Source of the DNA: Thermofilum uzonense
GTDB taxonomy: Archaea > Thermoproteota > Thermoprotei > Thermofilales > Thermofilaceae
Direction: 5' to 3'
Assembly (NCBI RefSeq): GCF_000993805.1
Contig: NZ_CP009961.1
Location: 1,450,453 to 1,514,452 of the forward strand
DNA length: 64,000 bases
Below, one piece after another: positions 61,626-64,000 of this stretch (position 1 is the stretch's first letter; each line of letters opens with the position of its first letter). Below the pieces are notes generated by a model. That model made no database searches. It was not told the DNA's origin and was given only the letters and a program-made list of their open reading frames with translations. The translations under genes were made by a program, and so were the position numbers.

Positions 61626-62534
61626 ATGACGATGAGAGTTAGCGAGATTCATATTGGTCGATACCCTCCCGCCCTGTATCTTGATGTTGAGGCTTCACTA
61701 ATGGACGTGTTCCTAGGAATGGCCTCGAAGCGTGTAAGGCATTGTCCTCTGGTGGACGGTAATGGTCGGCTTGTCGGCATGGTCTCTGTGAGGGATCTTA
61801 TTGACTTTTTAGGTGGTAAAAGGTTCGAGACGGTTGTAGGGGGGCTTTTCGGCGGTGATGTGTTGAAGGCTCTCCGAGCGACGAAGGCCCGAGAACTGAG
61901 TTATAAGCCTCCTTTCGTCTATGTCGACTCTGATTTAAGGGAGGTTGTTGAGACGATGCTGGAGAAGGGGGTTGGGGCTTTGGCCGTTATTGACAGGGAT
62001 GGAAAGTTGCGGGGGCTTATCTCGGAGCGTCATCTGATCTCTCTTTTCGCGGATATTGAAACCCATGTTAAAGTCAAGGAGATCATGACGAGTAATTTTG
62101 TCAGTTTGTCGCCCAGTGATACTCTTGCTGCGGGAATGAAGGTTATGTCTGAGCGCAGGGTTCGTCGACTCCCATTGATCTCGGGTGGTGCTCTGGAGGG
62201 GATCGTCACTGTTAAGGACATGATAGGCTTCCTAGCATCAGAGGAGTCTCTGAACTCATTGAGCTCTGGGAGAGTGGAGGCTGTTTACGGCGTGCCCCTA
62301 TCCTATATTGCAAGCAGGCCTGTGTTAACAGTCGATCCTGAAGAGGACGTGGGAAAAGCCATACTAAAGATGAAGAACCACAATGTAGGGGCCCTCATGG
62401 TGGCTGTGGGTCAGAGGCCTATAGGTATACTTACTGAACGCGACGTCATGTCTAGATTGCCACGCATCAGAGGAGTAGAGACGTTCATAGATGAGATGCG
62501 CCAGAAGATATACGCTTCCCGTGTTTCCTTCTAG
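61626..62534 (+). CDS. four-CBS-domain protein
   Basis: 302 residues made of four consecutive CBS domains (two Bateman modules), recognisable by V-R-H-C-P-L-V-D-G-N-G-R-L-V-G-M-V-S-V-R-D, G-A-L-A-V-I-D-R-D-G-K-L-R-G-L-I, R-R-L-P-L-I-S-G-G and I-G-I-L-T-E-R-D-V. Such proteins bind adenine nucleotides or SAM and regulate partners; no catalytic domain is attached and the partner is unknown. ATG 61626 follows a TATA-like AT run about 30-50 nt upstream. Confidence 0.9.
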   Translation: MTMRVSEIHIGRYPPALYLDVEASLMDVFLGMASKRVRHCPLVDGNGRLVGMVSVRDLIDFLGGKRFETVVGGLFGGDVLKALRATKARELSYKPPFVYVDSDLREVVETMLEKGVGALAVIDRDGKLRGLISERHLISLFADIETHVKVKEIMTSNFVSLSPSDTLAAGMKVMSERRVRRLPLISGGALEGIVTVKDMIGFLASEESLNSLSSGRVEAVYGVPLSYIASRPVLTVDPEEDVGKAILKMKNHNVGALMVAVGQRPIGILTERDVMSRLPRIRGVETFIDEMRQKIYASRVSF

Positions 62535-62581
62535 AGGAGCAGCGTAACGGATATATTTTCTTTCTGTAGTTTATTTTTCAA

Positions 62582-62674
62582 GCCGGGGTCGCCTAGCCTG
62601 GTCTAGGGCGCCGGACTCATAATCAACCGGGATGAGCTATCCGGTCTTCCCGGGTTCGAATCCCGGCCCCGGCA
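62582..62674 (+). tRNA. tRNA-Met(CAT), probably elongator, with a canonical intron
   Basis: Acceptor GCCGGGG/CCCCGGC with discriminator A; anticodon stem CCGGA/TCCGG, loop C-T-C-A-T-A, then a 17-nt intron (62622-62638) and A38; T arm CCGGG-TTCGAAT-CCCGG. A CAT anticodon could also belong to tRNA-Ile2 with a modified C34; the acceptor sequence does not resolve this with certainty. Confidence 0.9.
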
Positions 62675-62769
62675 CTATATCCTACTAGCCGGTCTCTCGT
62701 TCATCGATTTCCTAGTGCCTCGTGTGTGGCAAAAAATTTTTGAGTGAAACCCTTACTAATACGTGTGGT

Positions 62770-62861
62770 GCGGCCGTAGTCTAGTCTGGTAGGATGGCGG
62801 CCTCCCAAGCCGCAGAGCCCTGTAGGCGCGGAGAACCCGGGTTCAAATCCCGGCGGCCGCA
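62770..62861 (+). tRNA. tRNA-Gly(CCC) with a probable noncanonical intron
   Basis: Nearly identical to the tRNA-Gly(TCC) gene at 11439 but with loop CTCCCAA (anticodon CCC). The segment between the anticodon stem and T stem is again far too long (about 23 nt), and its sequence differs from the TCC gene mainly in the middle, as expected of an intron. Mature length would be about 74 nt. Confidence 0.9.
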
Positions 62862-62898
62862 CCTCATATGCACTTCTGGTCACTTGGGGATAGCGTGA

Positions 62899-63297
62899 AT
62901 GAATCCTCAGCCTACTCCTAATCCTGGTTGCAAAACGCTTATAACGGCATCAATGGAAGGGTTCAGTGGTGATTTCGTGAGCCTTACGGGAGTCGAAAGG
63001 TTCGTGCTTGCATATATCTACTATGAGTATGGCGGGAAAATATACTTCCAGGCTAGCAGCAACACCCCTGAGGAGTATCTAGCAGAGTTTATCACTGAGG
63101 AGTTTCTCCCCCGCAAGAACCCGAACTTTGCACGTGTTGTTGCTGGATTCGCGGAGGCTCTAAGAGGGTTGAAGGATAAAGGCTATGTTTCAATGACTGG
63201 ATACGAGGTAAACCTGACGGATGACGGTAAGAGGGAGGCCATGAAGGTTCCTCAGGAGGAGTACAGAGAGCTCAAAAGGAAGTTTACCAAGGTTTAA
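62899..63297 (+). CDS. probable winged-helix-like protein of unknown function
   Basis: 132 residues. The C-terminal half (A-E-A-L-R-G-L-K-D-K-G-Y-V-S-M-T-G-Y-E-V-N-L-T-D-D-G) has the recognition-helix-plus-wing look of winged-helix proteins. The N terminus is unremarkable. Start at ATG 62899 or at the ATG beginning M-E-G-F-S-G. It overlaps the convergent next gene by 4 nt. Function not assigned. Confidence 0.65.
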   Translation: MNPQPTPNPGCKTLITASMEGFSGDFVSLTGVERFVLAYIYYEYGGKIYFQASSNTPEEYLAEFITEEFLPRKNPNFARVVAGFAEALRGLKDKGYVSMTGYEVNLTDDGKREAMKVPQEEYRELKRKFTKV

Positions 63298-63641
63298 GGG
63301 CTTCCTGAGAGTTGGAAAACATATTCTTCCTTGCTAGGGTCAAATTTTCTGACGACTACACCTTTCTCGATAAGCGATGTAAGGGCCTTGTAGAAAACAG
63401 CGGGCTTAATCCCCTTTTTCTTACTCCACTCGTAGAGTTGACTGCGCGTAAGCCCCCCGCCCTCCGGCTTCAAACGTTCAAGTATTAACTCTTCAACCTC
63501 CTCTGTCAGTAGAGCCCCTATACCGGGCTCCTCCCTCTTTTCCCCCTCTACAGTTTTCTTCTCCTCTGACCCTGGTGTTAGGAATGCTGTGAGGTCTACA
63601 CCACTAGGCTGTTTTTCCTCCTTTTTTCGTTTAGAGGGCAT
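63294..63641 (-). CDS. protein with C-terminal winged-helix domain
   Basis: The first 40 residues are charged and low in complexity (Lys/Glu-rich). The rest forms a winged helix: L-T-R-S-Q-L-Y-E-W-S-K-K-K-G, then A-V-F-Y-K-A-L-T-S-L-I-E-K-G-V-V-V-R and a final wing strand E-Y-V-F-Q-L. It lies downstream of the OB-fold gene on the same strand, 37 nt away, so the two may be one operon. Function unknown. Confidence 0.7.
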   Translation of the reverse strand: MPSKRKKEEKQPSGVDLTAFLTPGSEEKKTVEGEKREEPGIGALLTEEVEELILERLKPEGGGLTRSQLYEWSKKKGIKPAVFYKALTSLIEKGVVVRKFDPSKEEYVFQLSGSP

Positions 63642-63678
63642 CCGCTTTTACCATTTATTCAAATCGGAGAATTGCTTA

Positions 63679-64000
63679 TTATGTTTTCGTGGGAGTTATA
63701 CTTCTCAAAATCAATTCGCGGTCAACGACTAATTGTCTTTTAAATACCTCGAAATAGGTCTCAGGGACTTTTTTAATGAGAGTTGCCGAGACATAGATGA
63801 CACCGTTGAACTCCCTTATCATCCCATATACCAGCACGGGCGTACCCTCGACAAGCCAACCCATCGTCTCCACCGGTATTTTATCTGGCCAGACACGAAC
63901 AATCACTTCATGCTCTTCAAAGCTGAGAGTGTAGTCTTGAAACGATCTCCACTTGTAAAGACTCTTTACTACTCCAATTGTGCTTATTTTCCTTGCACGC
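63679..64000 (-). CDS. OB-fold nucleic-acid-binding protein, C-terminal part (cut by window edge)
   Basis: The frame is open from the window end: R-K-I-S-T-I-G-V-V-K-S-L-Y-K-W, then H-E-V-I-V-R-V-W-P-D-K and G-T-P-V-L-V-Y-G-M-I-R-E-F-N-G-V-I-Y-V-S-A. This is the beta-barrel pattern of RPA/SSB-like OB folds (strand, G-x-V, then a late G-x-x-Y-V). The start lies beyond base 64000. With the winged-helix neighbour it recalls an RPA32-type pairing, but that is inference. Confidence 0.72.
   Translation of the reverse strand, partial: RARKISTIGVVKSLYKWRSFQDYTLSFEEHEVIVRVWPDKIPVETMGWLVEGTPVLVYGMIREFNGVIYVSATLIKKVPETYFEVFKRQLVVDRELILRSITPTKT

Overview
The window looks like a chromosomal segment of a hyperthermophilic crenarchaeon (Thermoproteota), most like Thermofilum. 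That placement is inference; no search was run. The evidence is a full reverse gyrase, archaeal-type replication proteins (MCM, Gins23, Hel308, FEN1, DnaG, ATP-dependent ligase), the exosome superoperon, a CDP-archaeol synthase, and a 16S-23S operon without spacer tRNA or linked 5S. Transcripts are often leaderless behind TATA boxes, and tRNA introns are numerous, some at unusual positions.

Layout. 1-7 kb: aIF5A (cut by the window edge), SerRS, two small unknowns, an AbrB-like protein, a histone-deacetylase-fold hydrolase and a four-gene 2-oxoacid:ferredoxin oxidoreductase operon. 7-13.5 kb: reverse gyrase overlapping NMN adenylyltransferase, tRNA-Gly, a lone RAM-domain protein, a divergent TFB-like protein, dephospho-CoA kinase and tRNA-His. 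13.5-20.5 kb: RsmA, L37Ae, Rrp42-Rrp41-Rrp4-SBDS with divergent proteasome alpha, an RNA m5C methyltransferase, L7Ae and S28e. 20.5-25.5 kb: Gins23-MCM-Hel308. 25.5-36 kb: SDR, aIF5B, L24e, DnaG with a structured leader, tRNA-Cys, HD phosphohydrolase, radical SAM protein, KaiC-like ATPase, DUF424 and NMD3, plus three box C/D sRNA candidates. 36-41 kb and 46.9-54.4 kb are accessory regions. Between and after them lie S6e, aIF1A, thioredoxin, FEN1, ligase, PfpI, UPF0282, CarS, L18a-prefoldin alpha-FtsY and a carbamoyltransferase. 54.3-64 kb: UbiD family, Spt5 and SecE, the rRNA operon, a CBS protein, two tRNAs, two winged-helix-like proteins and an OB-fold protein cut by the end.

The most unusual content is the accessory part. 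Four loci (about 36.14-36.31, 38.9-41.05, 47.0-47.35 and 51.16-54.18 kb) repeat one arrangement: a TnpB gene or its remnant, with a conserved structured 3' RNA element, lies head-to-head with a gene or fragment for a small secreted helical protein that shares one C-terminal module. Only the 51-54 kb copy is intact. It also carries a GC-rich structured stretch with inverted repeats and an inverted 66-nt copy (one mismatch) of a hairpin from the 16S leader. Beyond its edge lies a 57-bp exact copy of part of the HD gene at 31.66 kb, which now supplies the last codons of the UbiD-family gene. These observations suggest a mobile unit with a cargo gene and a history of short ectopic sequence capture.

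The housekeeping genes form functional neighbourhoods: RNA decay and ribosome assembly next to the proteasome, replication initiation next to fork repair, and protein targeting next to ribosomal and chaperone genes. The C/D sRNA candidates have guides matching the 16S rRNA encoded in this same window.
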